Part shown: one piece after another, positions 20,156 to 28,932 of the stretch
Position numbering within the stretch: position 1 is the first letter of the stretch
Layout: each line of letters starts with the position of its first letter
Origin: Streptomyces sp. H27-H1
Lineage (GTDB): Bacteria; Actinomycetota; Actinomycetes; Streptomycetales; Streptomycetaceae
Direction: 5' to 3'
Length of the DNA stretch: 64,000 bases
Assembly: GCF_026627445.1 (NCBI RefSeq)
Contig: NZ_JAPNLJ010000014.1
Span: 1 to 64,000 of the forward strand
Program-made: the position numbers and the translations under genes
Notes under the pieces: generated by a model
What the model was told of the DNA's origin: nothing
What the model saw: only the letters and a program-made list of their open reading frames with translations
Database searches by the model: none

Positions 20156-20299
20156 CCTGGAGCCTCCCTTGTCGTCCTCCCTTCCAGAGTCCGCCAGGCC
20201 AGACCGGCCGGTCCGCAATGCGTCCAAGGCGTCATCCATCCGAGGGGCAGGCGGGGCCGTCAGGCGAGCGGGGTCGCCTGCGTGCGGCACGGTGGCGGC

Positions 20300-20860
20300 A
20301 TGCGCCGCTGGTCCCTCCCCCTGCTCCTGGCCGTCCTGCTCACGGCCCCCGGATGCGTCACCGTCCACCCCGCCCCGCTCCCGCCTCCCGGTGCCCGCGC
20401 CGCGGGGGCGGCCGATCACAAGCACCCGGCCGGCCCCCTGCCCGCCCGGCCCGTGCCCGGGGCGGCACTGCCGCTCTCACCCCTGCCCAAGCCTGCGCCC
20501 GCCGCACCGACGGCTCCCACCCCCGCGCAGGACCACGGACCCGGCCCCACGGCAACGGACCGCCAAAGCACCAGCGAGGCCCGGCGCACCGGGGCCGCTC
20601 CCCGCCGCCCGGCCGGGCCGGGAACGCCACGGGGCCGACGGGCCACCGCCCCCAAACGGGCCGCGCCCCCCGCAGCGAAACCGACGGCCCGCGCGCAGAC
20701 GAAAGCCCGCCCCAAGGCCCCGGCGCCCCACCGGCCGGCCCGTCCCGCACCCGGTGCCGGTGCCGGTGCCGGTGCCGGGGACATGCGGGAGCTGTGCCGC
20801 GCCGCGCACGGCGTCACCAGCCCCGCCATCACCTCGCTGTGCCACCAGACCTACCGCTGA
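20300..20860 (+). CDS. putative lipoprotein, Pro/Ala-rich
   Basis: From ATG 20300 the product has a short signal peptide and a lipobox (LLLAVLLTAPGC), so it is probably lipid-anchored after Cys19. The middle 120 residues are low-complexity Pro/Ala/Arg, typical of a wall-spanning linker. The C-terminus is a short cysteine-containing module (MRELCRAAHGVTSPAITSLCHQTYR in two parts). A Gly-Ala run at 20757-20778 reflects repeats of GGTGCC. Function is unknown. It reads away from the ligase remnant. Confidence 0.6.
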   Translation: MRRWSLPLLLAVLLTAPGCVTVHPAPLPPPGARAAGAADHKHPAGPLPARPVPGAALPLSPLPKPAPAAPTAPTPAQDHGPGPTATDRQSTSEARRTGAAPRRPAGPGTPRGRRATAPKRAAPPAAKPTARAQTKARPKAPAPHRPARPAPGAGAGAGAGDMRELCRAAHGVTSPAITSLCHQTYR

Positions 20861-21251
20861 CCTACGGCCCGCCACCTCGCACCGAAAATCGAACACATGA
20901 TGGAATAGGGGGACCCCCGCACCGAGGAGCAGCGCCATGACCTCCCCCGCCCCCACTGCCAGACCGCAGGTCGCTACCTGGTCTCCCTCGCAGACCGGAC
21001 CCTGTGCGTCCTGGCTTGTTGACTGCACTAACGGTGCTCGCGCCCCGGCGCCGTAATTCGGGGTAGGGCGGCAGTCAGACCCTGACCGCCCGTTCTCGAC
21101 GACCAGGGCCAACCCGCTCGCGCCAGGCGTTCGGGGCCCGGGAAGCGGATCGCCGCGTCGGAACCCAGAGGAGCGAATGGAGGAATAACTACGCCTGGCT
21201 ATGGGACAGTTCATGAAGCCGTGTCACCGGCTGCTGGGGGAAGGGCGGAAT
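20861..21251. other. no gene recognised
   Basis: The sequence contains a short possible start (ATG 20937, MTSPAPTARPQV) that soon terminates. I see nothing with family support. Confidence 0.4.
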
Positions 21252-21566
21252 ATGGTGGACGAGGGGGGCGGCTGGCTGACGGAGCGCCAGGTGAGCACCT
21301 TGTGGCCGGGCGTCGGTACTCGCTCGGTGTATGTGAATGCGCTGGCCCATGGGGTGCGGATCCATGCGGAGAGCTGGATGACCACTACGGGGTACGCCAG
21401 CAAGAGGTGGTATCACGCCGACGACGTGCGCCGAGTGGCCCCGCAGATAGCAGCCCAGCCACCCCTCAAGGGGCCGTCCCCGCTACCGTGCTGTCTACTG
21501 CTGATCGTTCTGGCAGCGGGACCTGTCGTGTGGCTGGTGATGGCAATACGACCTGTCTGCTGCTGA
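21252..21566 (+). CDS. small HTH-like protein with C-terminal membrane anchor
   Basis: From ATG 21252 (GGAAGGGCGG upstream) the product is 104 residues. The N-terminal part (WLTERQVSTLWPGVGTRSVY, then TTTGYASKRWYHADDVRRV) resembles a small excisionase-like DNA-binding module. The C-terminus is a single membrane helix (CCLLLIVLAAGPVVWLVMAI). The last segment is tandemly duplicated downstream, and the stop falls at the start of the second copy. No family is recognised. The reading is plausible but rests only on composition and the start site. Confidence 0.4.
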   Translation: MVDEGGGWLTERQVSTLWPGVGTRSVYVNALAHGVRIHAESWMTTTGYASKRWYHADDVRRVAPQIAAQPPLKGPSPLPCCLLLIVLAAGPVVWLVMAIRPVCC

Positions 21567-21612
21567 TCGTTCTCGCAGCGGGACCGATCGTATGGCTGGT
21601 GATGGTTGTACG
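21488..21612 (+). repeat. tandem duplication of a membrane-helix segment
   Basis: About 55 bases coding LLLIVLAAGPVVWLVM occur twice in tandem (about 21488-21544 and 21557-21612), with a few substitutions (CTGGCAGC versus CTCGCAGC). The second copy, in another frame of the same strand, still encodes LLLIVLAAGPIVWLVM. The duplication either created or removed the C-terminus of the small protein upstream. Confidence 0.8.
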
Positions 21613-21719
21613 AAGCGGGCAGCAGAGGTCAAGCGTGTGGCTGCGCGGCCGGCCAGCCGCGAGATGCTGGGGTGTCAACTGCAACATCTCTGGCTCATTG
21701 GGCAGGGCGCTTCCGAGCC

Positions 21720-21882
21720 TCAAGGAGAGGCCGGACAGATGCCTGCACGCGTGGGTACGGCGTCCGCACGTCCGTAGCCGAGCACCTGGGTGATGACTTG
21801 CAGGAACGTGATGAGGTCTTCGGCCGGCGCTTCGATGACGGCCTTGATCTCGCTGTCGGTGCAGAGAAGCCACGCTCCCACC
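21720..21882 (-). pseudogene. C-terminal fragment of an unknown protein
   Basis: Reading from just after a TAA, the minus strand encodes about 53 residues (WLLCTDSEIKAVIEAPAED, then FLQVITQVLGYGR) ending at TGA 21720-21722. The segment looks like real coding sequence but lacks a start. I do not recognise it. The neighbouring 21890-22430 holds only further unassigned debris. Confidence 0.3.
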
Positions 21883-22430
21883 TGCCGTTACGGGATAGGG
21901 GCTTCGCCTTTGTGCCCGGCCTGCCGCGAGCGGCGCCGCGCCCAGTACGGAACCTGACCACCCCATCGCCTTCCGGCCCGCGGACGTGGTCGGCCACCTT
22001 CTGCGCGCTGACCGTATCCACCATTGGGCACCCGTCGCCCCGGCCTTGTTCCACCTAGCTCTCGTCCACACCCACGGACGGACCGCCGTCGAACGCGCCG
22101 AAGCCCACGCCGTACGCCGCCTGAACACTCGCTGAGACAGAAGCCCGAATTCGGTTCGTTGAGAAACGACTCGGTTGAGTGAGACGGGACATCACCGAAC
22201 TTTGATCGATGGAAGCCCGGGTCACGAGCGGGCGAATGCCGCACCCAAGGCCGACGCTGCTCTACGGCTCCGCCGGGATCTGGCCAGCGTGATCAATCCC
22301 TCTGGCCACCGGCCCGCGCCCCGCAACGCTCCTCGCACCCCCGATGACCTCGCGCCGGGCCCGCCTCGCTGCCGAGCCGGCTGACACGCCCTGCACGGCC
22401 GCTGAGGCGCCACCAGCGCCCCGATCCCCC

Positions 22431-22500
22431 GGCCGGCGCACGTCGCACGCGGGTTCGCCCCGCAGCGGAAACCCCGGTTCAAATCCGGGCGCTGGCCGCC
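22431..22500 (+). other. tRNA-like 3' module (T-arm), possible tRNA remnant
   Basis: CCCGG-TTCAAAT-CCGGG at 22473-22489 is a canonical T-arm. It is followed by CGCTGGC, which can pair with GCCGGCG at 22432-22438 (one G-U pair). The intervening 34 bases are too few for normal D and anticodon arms, so a functional tRNA is unlikely. A strong terminator follows at once. A tRNA 3' fragment of this kind is typical of an integration scar. Confidence 0.35.
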
Positions 22501-22502
22501 CA

Positions 22503-22532
22503 CCCCACTCACCCTGTGAGTGGGGTCTTCTT
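22503..22532 (+). terminator. Rho-independent terminator
   Basis: A nine-base-pair perfect stem (CCCCACTCA/TGAGTGGGG, loop CCCTG) is followed by TCTTCTT. It lies after the tRNA-like module and also downstream of the minus-strand cellulase. Confidence 0.75.
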
Positions 22533-22686
22533 GTCCCGGTCGGTGCGGGGTCTGCCACCGCGGGTAATGCACCTGGTCACCCCGGCGGGTGTTCCCTCTC
22601 CGGTTGCCGCTGGGCATGAGTTCCCGGGGCTTGCGGAGGGGGAACGGCGGGTCAACAGTTGGTGGTTGCGCGGTCAGCGGCTGTGG

Positions 22687-24486
22687 TCAGGCTGTGGCGC
22701 AGGGGCTACCGCTGAGGGTGAAGGTGGTCGGGGTGGTGTTCGTGCTGCCCCTGTTGGCGATGAAGCCGAGGACGACGGAGCCACCGGCGGGGATGGTGTT
22801 GGTGTAGGAGGCGGGGGTCACGCTCACCGAGCCGCCGTTCTGTGACGGGGTGCCGCCCCACATGTTGTTGATGCTCTGGCCGCCTGTGAAGGTGAAGCCG
22901 AGATTCCAGCTGTTGATGGCGGCGGTGCCGGTGTTGCGAATCACGATCTCGCCCTGGAAGCCGCTTCCCCAGTCCCCCGCGATGCGGTAGCCGACGGAGC
23001 AGGTGCCCGTCGGGGCGCCCGTGGTGGTGACGGCGACGGGGGCCGAGCGTGCGGAGCGGTTGCCGGCCGCGTCCTTGGCGTAGACGGCGAAGGTGTAGGC
23101 CGTGTTGCCGGACAGCCCCGTAACGGTGACCCGGTTGGACGCCGAGCCGGCCACCTGCGTCTCGGTGCCACCATGGACACCGACGACGTCGTAACCGGTG
23201 ACACCCACATTGTCCGTGGACGCCGCCCAACTCAAGGTGGCGGATGTGGCCGTCACCTCGGAGGCCGTAGGAGTCCCGGGAGTGGTGGGCGCCGCGGTGT
23301 CATCGCCGGGACCACCGGGGTTCTGGCTGAGCAGGTGCGTCCTGAACCCTTCCCCGTAGGTGCTGGTCGGTGTGCCGTTCCAGTCCTCGATGAGCACACT
23401 GCCACCGCTGCAACCCCAAGGGTTCCAGGTCCAGGCCGTGTACCCGATCCTGTGGGTGTCCGCCCAGGCCATCACCTGGTCGATGTAGTCGTGGGCGCAG
23501 GTGTTCTGGCCGATCTCACCGGCGTGGACCGGCACCTGGGCGGCGACCGTGCCGATGTTGCTGTCCCAGCACGAGGTGGTCACGCAGCCGTTGAAGTTGT
23601 ACGAGTGCCATGAGGCCATCAGATTGCCGGTGGGGTCGGTCGGCTTGAATTCCAGCCACCGGCTCAGGTTGTTGGCCCACTCCAGGCCACCCGCCATGAT
23701 CACATTGGTGGCGCCCGTGTGGCGTACCGCGTCGACGAGGGTCTGCATGCCGGCGACCTGGTAGTTGATCCCGGCGCAGGTGCCGCCGTCTCGCAGGCAG
23801 GTCCACGCGGCCGTGGCGTCGGACCAGTTGTTGGCCGCGTCCGGGTACGGCTCATTGAACAGATCGAAGATGACCGCGTCGTTCCCCTTGAAGGTCGTGG
23901 CCACCTCGGACCAGAACGTCGGGGTGTAGCGCGTGTTCGGCATCGGCTTCTGACAAGTGGCCGCGACATCCGGGCATCCTGCGCCGGGCCCGGTGTACTC
24001 ACCCCAGGTCCAGTGCAGATCGAGGATCACGTGAATGCCGTTGGCCACCAGCCGGCCCGTGTAGTCCTTGACCGCCTGCTGGTACTCCGCGGCGCTGGGT
24101 GCCGTCGCGGGGATGTTCTCGGTGCCCAGCCAGCACTCCTCGTTCAGCGGGAGCCGGACGGTGTTGATGTTCCAGGCCTTCATCGCATCGATGGCCGCTT
24201 GGTTCGTCGGCCCGTCGAATATCTCCTTGCCCTGGACACAGCCGAACTCCCCGCCGGACCGGTTGACGCCCAGGGGGCGGAACGGGGAACCGGACACGGT
24301 GACCAGGCGGTTGCCCGACACGTGCAGTTCCGGCGCCGCGGCGACGGCCGATGCCTGGCCGGCTGTGGCAAGTTGACCGGCCGCCGGTGAGGCGACCGCC
24401 GAGTCCGGGCCGCCGAGTCCGGCCACCGAACCCGTCACAAGCACTCCGACGACACCGAAGGCCCGAAGAGCTCTTCGCATGCTCAT
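22687..24486 (-). CDS. secreted GH5 cellulase with FN3 and CBM2 domains
   Basis: The 599-residue secreted endoglucanase hydrolyses beta-1,4-glucan. Order: signal peptide (about 1-33), GH5 catalytic domain (about 52-370), FN3 (about 390-475), CBM2 (about 490-599). The acid/base Glu is in FDLFNEPYP (about E212) and the nucleophile in PVHAGEIGQ (about E324). The CBM2 shows the usual paired cysteines (TCSVGYRI ... GSPCATA) and surface Trp residues. Start ATG 24486 is preceded by GAGGGAG; a GTG at 24489 is less well spaced. A perfect CebR box lies 223 bp upstream, so repression by CebR and induction by cello-oligosaccharides is likely. The gene is intact amid decayed neighbours. Confidence 0.92.
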   Translation of the reverse strand: MSMRRALRAFGVVGVLVTGSVAGLGGPDSAVASPAAGQLATAGQASAVAAAPELHVSGNRLVTVSGSPFRPLGVNRSGGEFGCVQGKEIFDGPTNQAAIDAMKAWNINTVRLPLNEECWLGTENIPATAPSAAEYQQAVKDYTGRLVANGIHVILDLHWTWGEYTGPGAGCPDVAATCQKPMPNTRYTPTFWSEVATTFKGNDAVIFDLFNEPYPDAANNWSDATAAWTCLRDGGTCAGINYQVAGMQTLVDAVRHTGATNVIMAGGLEWANNLSRWLEFKPTDPTGNLMASWHSYNFNGCVTTSCWDSNIGTVAAQVPVHAGEIGQNTCAHDYIDQVMAWADTHRIGYTAWTWNPWGCSGGSVLIEDWNGTPTSTYGEGFRTHLLSQNPGGPGDDTAAPTTPGTPTASEVTATSATLSWAASTDNVGVTGYDVVGVHGGTETQVAGSASNRVTVTGLSGNTAYTFAVYAKDAAGNRSARSAPVAVTTTGAPTGTCSVGYRIAGDWGSGFQGEIVIRNTGTAAINSWNLGFTFTGGQSINNMWGGTPSQNGGSVSVTPASYTNTIPAGGSVVLGFIANRGSTNTTPTTFTLSGSPCATA

Positions 24487-24708
24487 CACACTCCCTCAAC
24501 CCGCGTATATGACTGATCGCCCCATATGGGCGCCAGTCGGCAAGAGACCGGCCTCAAAACGGTCGAAGCAACGTCTGCGTCAGCGAACGGGATCCGTGAC
24601 ACTCACCGGCTGCCGCACCGAGGCGATACCACTGCTGCTCCAACAGCGGGCGAGGCGCCTCTACCTGGACGACCTTCTCGACTGTGCATGACGGTGATCC
24701 GCTGGCGA

Positions 24709-24722
24709 TGGGAGCGCTCCCA
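24709..24722. promoter_or_regulatory. CebR operator
   Basis: The site is a perfect 14-bp palindrome, TGGGAGCGCTCCCA, identical to the CebR consensus known from Streptomyces cellulase genes. It is 223 bp upstream of the GH5 cellulase start. Confidence 0.9.
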
Positions 24723-25221
24723 TCGCCAGCGAGCGTAGACGCGCCAGACAGCCGGACGGAAGCTCTCTGCAGACACTTAATTTTTCCGGAGACCCTGAGG
24801 CCTCGAATTAGAGGTGCCGTTTCCCGAGGGCGCTTGCCCACAGGACCTAGCCTGCAAGAACGGTCCGATCGAGAGAACGGGGGTTCACACCCCCGGTGCT
24901 ACCTCCGGTCCCCCGCTGCAAGCAACCGTTCAGCCCCCTTCCGGGTGCAACCCCGATCCGTCCCGCAGCCGGGGAGGGTAGACAGCGACGGGTCACACGG
25001 GAGTACCCGTGCGACCCGTCGCTTCACAGCGCTGATCAGGCACGGCCGTCTGGGTAGCTGGCTGCGTCGCGGCTTGATGTCCCCTTGCACGGCAGTAGGT
25101 ACTGGACACCCAGACGGCATTCGACTTCCGGAGACTGAGTGCGCCTACGACAGAGGGGCTCATCCCCGCATACTGGGTCAGTGGCCACACGGGCCCCAGC
25201 GGTTGCAGCAAGGACTAGCAG
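24723..25221. other. no gene recognised
   Basis: The stretch contains a hairpin-prone segment near 24880 (GGGGG TTCACAC CCCCG) but no frame with family support. It is flanked by the CebR box and a small gene. Confidence 0.4.
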
Positions 25222-25404
25222 ATGAACGACTGGTCAATCGGGGACCGGGTCACGCTCACTACCGCAACAGACCACCCCGAGGACCCTGTGGGCGAGGTCG
25301 TCATGAAGACTGCGGACGGCGGAATCGTCGCCCTCTTCCCCCAGGCAGGCGCGGAGGTGCACCGGCCTGAAGATCTCGCACCCGCCCCTGAGCCACCCGT
25401 GTAA
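25222..25404 (+). CDS. small hypothetical protein
   Basis: The 60-residue acidic protein starts at ATG 25222 with AAGGA seven bases upstream. MNDWSIGDRVTLTTATD followed by VGEVVMKTADGGIVALF looks like a small beta-barrel (KOW/SH3-like) fold. No specific function can be stated. It is intact and stands alone. Confidence 0.5.
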   Translation: MNDWSIGDRVTLTTATDHPEDPVGEVVMKTADGGIVALFPQAGAEVHRPEDLAPAPEPPV

Positions 25405-25660
25405 CGGGACGCCCCACCGGGCAGCTCACCCAACTCCTCGCCGGCCAAGACCTGCTCCCGGTCAACACCGGCGACCGTACATACCGGGCCTCCAACGCCT
25501 CCAGCAAGGCGCGGGCCGGCCTGATGCCGAACGCTTTCTGTATCTTCCTCCGCCGCAGTCGCTGTCAGTGGGCCGACGAAACCCCGCACGGACAGCTCGA
25601 CTGGACCCGGGCCCGCAGTGGAGCGCCCCCAGCGCCCGGGCCAAGGACGAGCCGAAGGAC

Positions 25661-25771
25661 ATGCAGGGCCGTCCGGCGCACGAGCGCAGCAGCCAGAACC
25701 CGCCGCGTGAGCGCGAGCGGGAGATGGACGACGACATGCGTGACGACGCGCTGGAGCGCGCCGCCACGTAG
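25661..25771 (+). CDS. possible 36-residue protein
   Basis: A short frame from ATG 25661, with AAGGA just upstream, encodes a highly charged peptide (EREREMDDDMRDDALERAAT). It could be an antitoxin-like or purely spurious frame. Evidence is limited to the ribosome site and the charge pattern. Confidence 0.2.
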   Translation: MQGRPAHERSSQNPPREREREMDDDMRDDALERAAT

Positions 25772-25947
25772 CGGGCCCGCCCGAACCGCGCCCTCGGGCG
25801 GGCCCTGCCATGTCCTCGCAGCCTGTCCAGTGGTGTGCGGCACCGTTGCAGAAGGAGATGTCCGCGACCGGCCGGACGTCCGCGTCGGCAGATGCGCCCA
25901 ACCAGGCGAGCCGGCTTCGCCCTGCCGGCAGGGGCAACACGGTGCTC

Positions 25948-26301
25948 CTACATGTGCGGCATGTTGTAGTACCGGCCGAACTGCTCAAGGTAGGTGGGCT
26001 CGCTCGTGTGCTGGGCCTCGTCGAACTCGGGGGCGTCCTTGATCTGCTCTTTCGTCCGGTCGACGTAGACCGTCTCCTGGACAGCGTCGATCAGCGTGAT
26101 GGTCCCGGCAGGCAGCAGGACGTGCTTGCCGAAGATCCACACCCCGGTGTCAACGACGAGGTAGGACGCACCGACCTCCTCGGAATGCTTACTGATCTTC
26201 CCGATGCTGCCGTCGGTGGCCTCGACCTTATAGCCGATCAGGTCGGTTCCCTGCTGGTACCCAGTGGTCGGGCGATAGCCCCAGATGTCGAACTCGCTCA
26301 C
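25948..26301 (-). CDS. PRC-barrel domain protein
   Basis: From GTG 26301 (GGAGAGG seven bases upstream) the product is 117 residues. The N-terminal two-thirds are a PRC-barrel fold: GYKVEATDGSIGKISKHSEE, then SYLVVDTGVWIFGKHVLLP, then VQETVYVDRTKEQIKDAPEF. This is the pattern of soluble PRC-barrel stress proteins common in actinomycetes. The tail (TYLEQFGRYYNM) is typical of that group. The role is unproven; proteins of this type are often osmotic or oxidative stress-induced. The gene is intact. Confidence 0.8.
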   Translation of the reverse strand: MSEFDIWGYRPTTGYQQGTDLIGYKVEATDGSIGKISKHSEEVGASYLVVDTGVWIFGKHVLLPAGTITLIDAVQETVYVDRTKEQIKDAPEFDEAQHTSEPTYLEQFGRYYNMPHM

Positions 26302-26469
26302 AATCAAGCCTCTCCGGTAGGTGATGGTTTTGGAGAATCTGCCGGATTTGACCAGAGATGAAACGGAAGTGTGCAACTCCCACCCGGCTGCCTGCCCTTC
26401 GCGCCAACTGAGCGAGGGTCAGCCGGCCGCCGGCCCCGGGCCGAACCGCGCTACGTCCTCCCCGGAGCG

Positions 26470-26605
26470 GAGTGGTCAGGGAGCGGGCGGCGAAGAGCCC
26501 TTCCAGTCAGCGGCGCTGCTTGTACGGGAGGGTGAGCAGCTCTTCGCCGTCCTGCTGCAACACGTCGAAGACCACGAAGTGGCTGGCAGAGCGGCCGCGG
26601 GGCGG
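26470..26605 (-). pseudogene. ATP-dependent DNA ligase, internal fragment
   Basis: The minus strand encodes SHFVVFDVLQQDGEELLTLPYKQRR, a stop at 26507-26509, then LEGLFAARSLTTPL. This is the same segment as HFVVFDVLQQDGEQLLTLPYRER in the larger fragment at 19.6-20.2 kb. The stop sits where that copy has Arg, so CGA to TGA is plausible. A 40-bp segment at 26632-26671 is shared with the ligase remnant near 28.6 kb. Confidence 0.7.
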
Positions 26606-26631
26606 GCGCCCCCGGGCGTAGGCGGCTCGGC

Positions 26632-26671
26632 GCCGGTGACGTCACCGCGGACGACGACCTGCGGGTGGATC
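26632..26671. repeat. dispersed 40-bp repeat, copy 1
   Basis: The segment beginning GCCGGTGACGTCACCGCGG and ending CCTGCGGGTGGATC is almost identical to 28574-28612, with one substitution and one indel. Both copies sit beside internal deletions of a DNA ligase gene. Confidence 0.8.
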
Positions 26672-26722
26672 ACGACGTAAAACGGTGGGCTTGTTCGACT
26701 TGGCCAGCGCCCGTTTCCTGGC

Positions 26723-27148
26723 TCAGCGGCAGTCCCTGGCCGAGGCAGGCCGGCGGCTCCCCGACGAGCGGTCGTCCTCTACCGCCACGTCGTGGGGCCA
26801 GAGACCGTGCTCGATGAAGTGCGCCACGGCCCGGCAGGCGACAGGGAAGGGGACGGTGTCCCGATTGAGATACGTGTCGATCTGCCCGTTGGACATCGCG
26901 TACCCGCCGGAGTCGCCCTTGCTCTTCGGATCGACGAGGTGCTCACCGGGATCACGTGCGTGGTCGAGCAGAGCGACCACCGCGCGCTCGCCGTTGGTGA
27001 TCACGGACAACAGCTGGCCCTGGCCATCCTCGAACCACGTCTCGTTGCTCGCCCAGTCCAGCCTGTGTACGAGCAGCGTGCGGGCCTCCTGACCGGTGTA
27101 GCCGTCAGAGACAGTGCCCCGCAGACGCCAGCGTTGTGAAATGGCCAT
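26723..27148 (-). CDS. Imm1-like immunity protein
   Basis: The 141-residue cytoplasmic protein starts at ATG 27148 behind GGAGAA. Its pattern resembles the Imm1 family of polymorphic-toxin immunity proteins: HRLDWASNETWFEDGQG, then VITNGERAVVALLDHARDPG, then TYLNRDTVPFPVACRAVAHF, ending with a helix and a short strand. Such proteins neutralise nuclease or deaminase toxins; no matching toxin is visible nearby, so it may be an orphan immunity gene. The last 15 residues are unusual (SSGSRRPASARDCR) and may reflect a 3' rearrangement. Confidence 0.55.
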   Translation of the reverse strand: MAISQRWRLRGTVSDGYTGQEARTLLVHRLDWASNETWFEDGQGQLLSVITNGERAVVALLDHARDPGEHLVDPKSKGDSGGYAMSNGQIDTYLNRDTVPFPVACRAVAHFIEHGLWPHDVAVEDDRSSGSRRPASARDCR

Positions 27149-27980
27149 GGGATTCTCCGATCTGGCGTGTCCGGCAAAACCGGAGATGCAGGGCCGGCAA
27201 CGTTGGGCCAGCACATGATGTGCAGCAATTGTCACACCTGAAGCCTGAGCGACCTGCTGGCCGACGACAGGGCTTCGGCGAGGGCGTTGGCGAGCCACCG
27301 CGAGATGTCCCCGCCTCGTTTGATCTTGGCGGTGGGCGGGTCAGCAGGCGTTTGGCGCTGCGCGTGCAGTCCGTCGGTCATGGACAGTGCAGACGGACGG
27401 CATCTGCCGGTCCGGGGCGCAATAATCACCCGGTCGTCGCTCGGTCCCCGCAGGCCGGGACCTCAGCTCGGCCGAGGGGTACTCCCACCGTCGGCTGCGC
27501 GCCATCGACGCCCCCACCGCCGATGACAACGAACCTCATCCGTCTCATGCAGGAGAGGCGAAGTCGAGATCCGCGGCGGCCTGGATGTCCGCGTCCATGT
27601 TGATCTCCATCATCTGCAGAGCGCTCTGTGAGGGCCTCATCGCCTCCGCCGGCTAAGCAGTTGATTTGACTCCACCCGCTCCCGGTACGCGATGTGCCCA
27701 CGTTGGAGCGTCGCCGAGCTTGAGTACCTGAACCTGCGAGGTGTTCGTGGGGTGTGAGATGCGAAGGGTTGTGCGACCTGAGCATCGAATTCACCCCTGC
27801 ATGAGGTCGATTCACCTATCTGGCGGCGTGCCTGCCTGGGCTTGGGCGGCGGTGGTGGGGCGACACTTGCAGGAACGTTCAGCCCTCCCGCAGAGCCCGT
27901 GAAACGGGCCTGGCCGCGCCCGTGGTCAGGGCCTCGTCGGCTGCTGCATCAGGGCTAAGGCAGTCGGAGGTGCATGTCCC
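27149..27980. other. no confident gene
   Basis: Two short minus-strand frames occur. At 27381-27232 a frame encodes a KIKRGGDISRWLANALAEAL-like helix. At 27640-27545 a 31-residue frame ends DADIQAAADLDFASPA. Neither has family support. Confidence 0.35.
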
Positions 27981-28253
27981 GTGGTGGCTGATACAGATCC
28001 ACTCATCAGGCGGCGCTGGCTGGGGGCCGAGCTTCGCAAGCTACGCGAGTCCAAGGGCATCAAGTCCGCCGAGGCAGCAGCCCTGCTCATGGTCTCCCAG
28101 CCAAAGATCAGCCTGCTGGAGAACGGCCACCGCCGGATCAACCCGCGTGATGTCCGTGATCTCTGCCGGATCTACGGAGTCCAGGACCAGCAGGTCATCG
28201 ACGCACTCATGTGTGAGGCCAGCGAATCGTGCCCAGCGGGCGCTCCGAGGTAG
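27981..28253 (+). pseudogene. XRE/DUF5753-type regulator, N-terminal fragment
   Basis: From GTG 27981 (GGAGG upstream) the product is 90 residues. It has a helix-turn-helix typical of Streptomyces Scr1/DUF5753 regulators: RRRWLGAELRKLRESKGI, then AALLMVSQPKISLLENGHRR, then VRDLCRIYGVQDQQVIDALM. Intact relatives are about 270-290 residues with a C-terminal DUF5753 sensor domain. Here the sequence departs after that helix and stops. It might still bind DNA, but regulation through its partner would be lost. Confidence 0.7.
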
Positions 28254-28274
28254 CCGGCCCTGGCCCCCACCTCG

Positions 28275-28815
28275 TGACGCAGCCGCGTTGAAACGCAGCG
28301 GATGTCAGAAGACCCCGCCCCGGTCAACGGCCCGGTCGGTGCTGATCTCCGCCACCAGGTCCGCGGGCGGACCAGGACCGCGTCCAGGACGTCACGCGGC
28401 CCTCATGCCGCCGTGAACCGCGCCCCCTCCCACGGGTGTTCGGAGTCGGGGGCGACCAGGTGCCCGGCGACGCCGCGCGCCGCGTCCGGGCGCAGCGGGA
28501 CCGTACGCCCGACCGCGCGGAGGCGGCCCGCCTGGTCGTGGCGGGCGAGGATGAGGAGTGGGCGGCTGGCAGGGCCGGTGACGTCACGGCGGACGACGAC
28601 CTGCGGGTGATCCGCCCCAGGTCTGGGAGAGCACCGGGCCGCCCGGTACGAGTGAGGTGAAGAGCAACGCCCCGTGTCGGTCGATTTTCTGCTCGAAGGC
28701 CAGCGAGCCGGCCGTCTTGGGGGTCGGCATCGACTCGGCGGCTTGCGCGAGTATCGGCGCGATCGGCGGGGACAAGACCACTCGGGATGGCCTCCTCGCC
28801 GGCGCCCGCACCTCA
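28275..28815 (-). pseudogene. ATP-dependent DNA ligase with central deletion
   Basis: The N-terminal part is PILAQAAESMPTPK, then AFEQKIDRHGALLF, where motif I K-F-D-G has become K-I-D-R. After QTWG about 150 codons are missing. The C-terminal domain resumes in another frame (LLILARHDQAGRLRAVGRT, then HPWEGARF) and shifts again to LVAEISTDRAVDRGGVF. A TGA at 28305-28307 follows where other copies have Arg. The gene is clearly dead. Confidence 0.8.
28574..28612. repeat. dispersed 40-bp repeat, copy 2
   Basis: This matches 26632-26671 and lies exactly at the central deletion of this ligase remnant. Confidence 0.8.
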
Positions 28816-28932
28816 CCGCGACCAACATGACCCGGATGAACCGGCGAGTACCCCGGAAGGCTCAACCTAATTACTCGGTACTAATCAACGGGCGAACGCG
28901 GTGCCCCCTTTCGGGGGGCGTCCCGGCACGGC

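Noticed and set aside
20393..20780. Minus-strand Gly/Arg-rich frames opposite the lipoprotein
   Set aside because: They are complements of a Pro/Ala-rich linker without any start or family support.
24860..24900. T-arm-like hairpin GGGGG TTCACAC CCCCG as a tRNA
   Set aside because: No acceptor, anticodon or D-arm partners can be drawn around it.
27545..27640. 31-residue minus-strand frame ending DADIQAAADLDFASPA, considered as a lanthipeptide-like precursor
   Set aside because: There is no Cys/Ser/Thr core region, no modification enzyme nearby, and the ribosome site is only two bases from the start.
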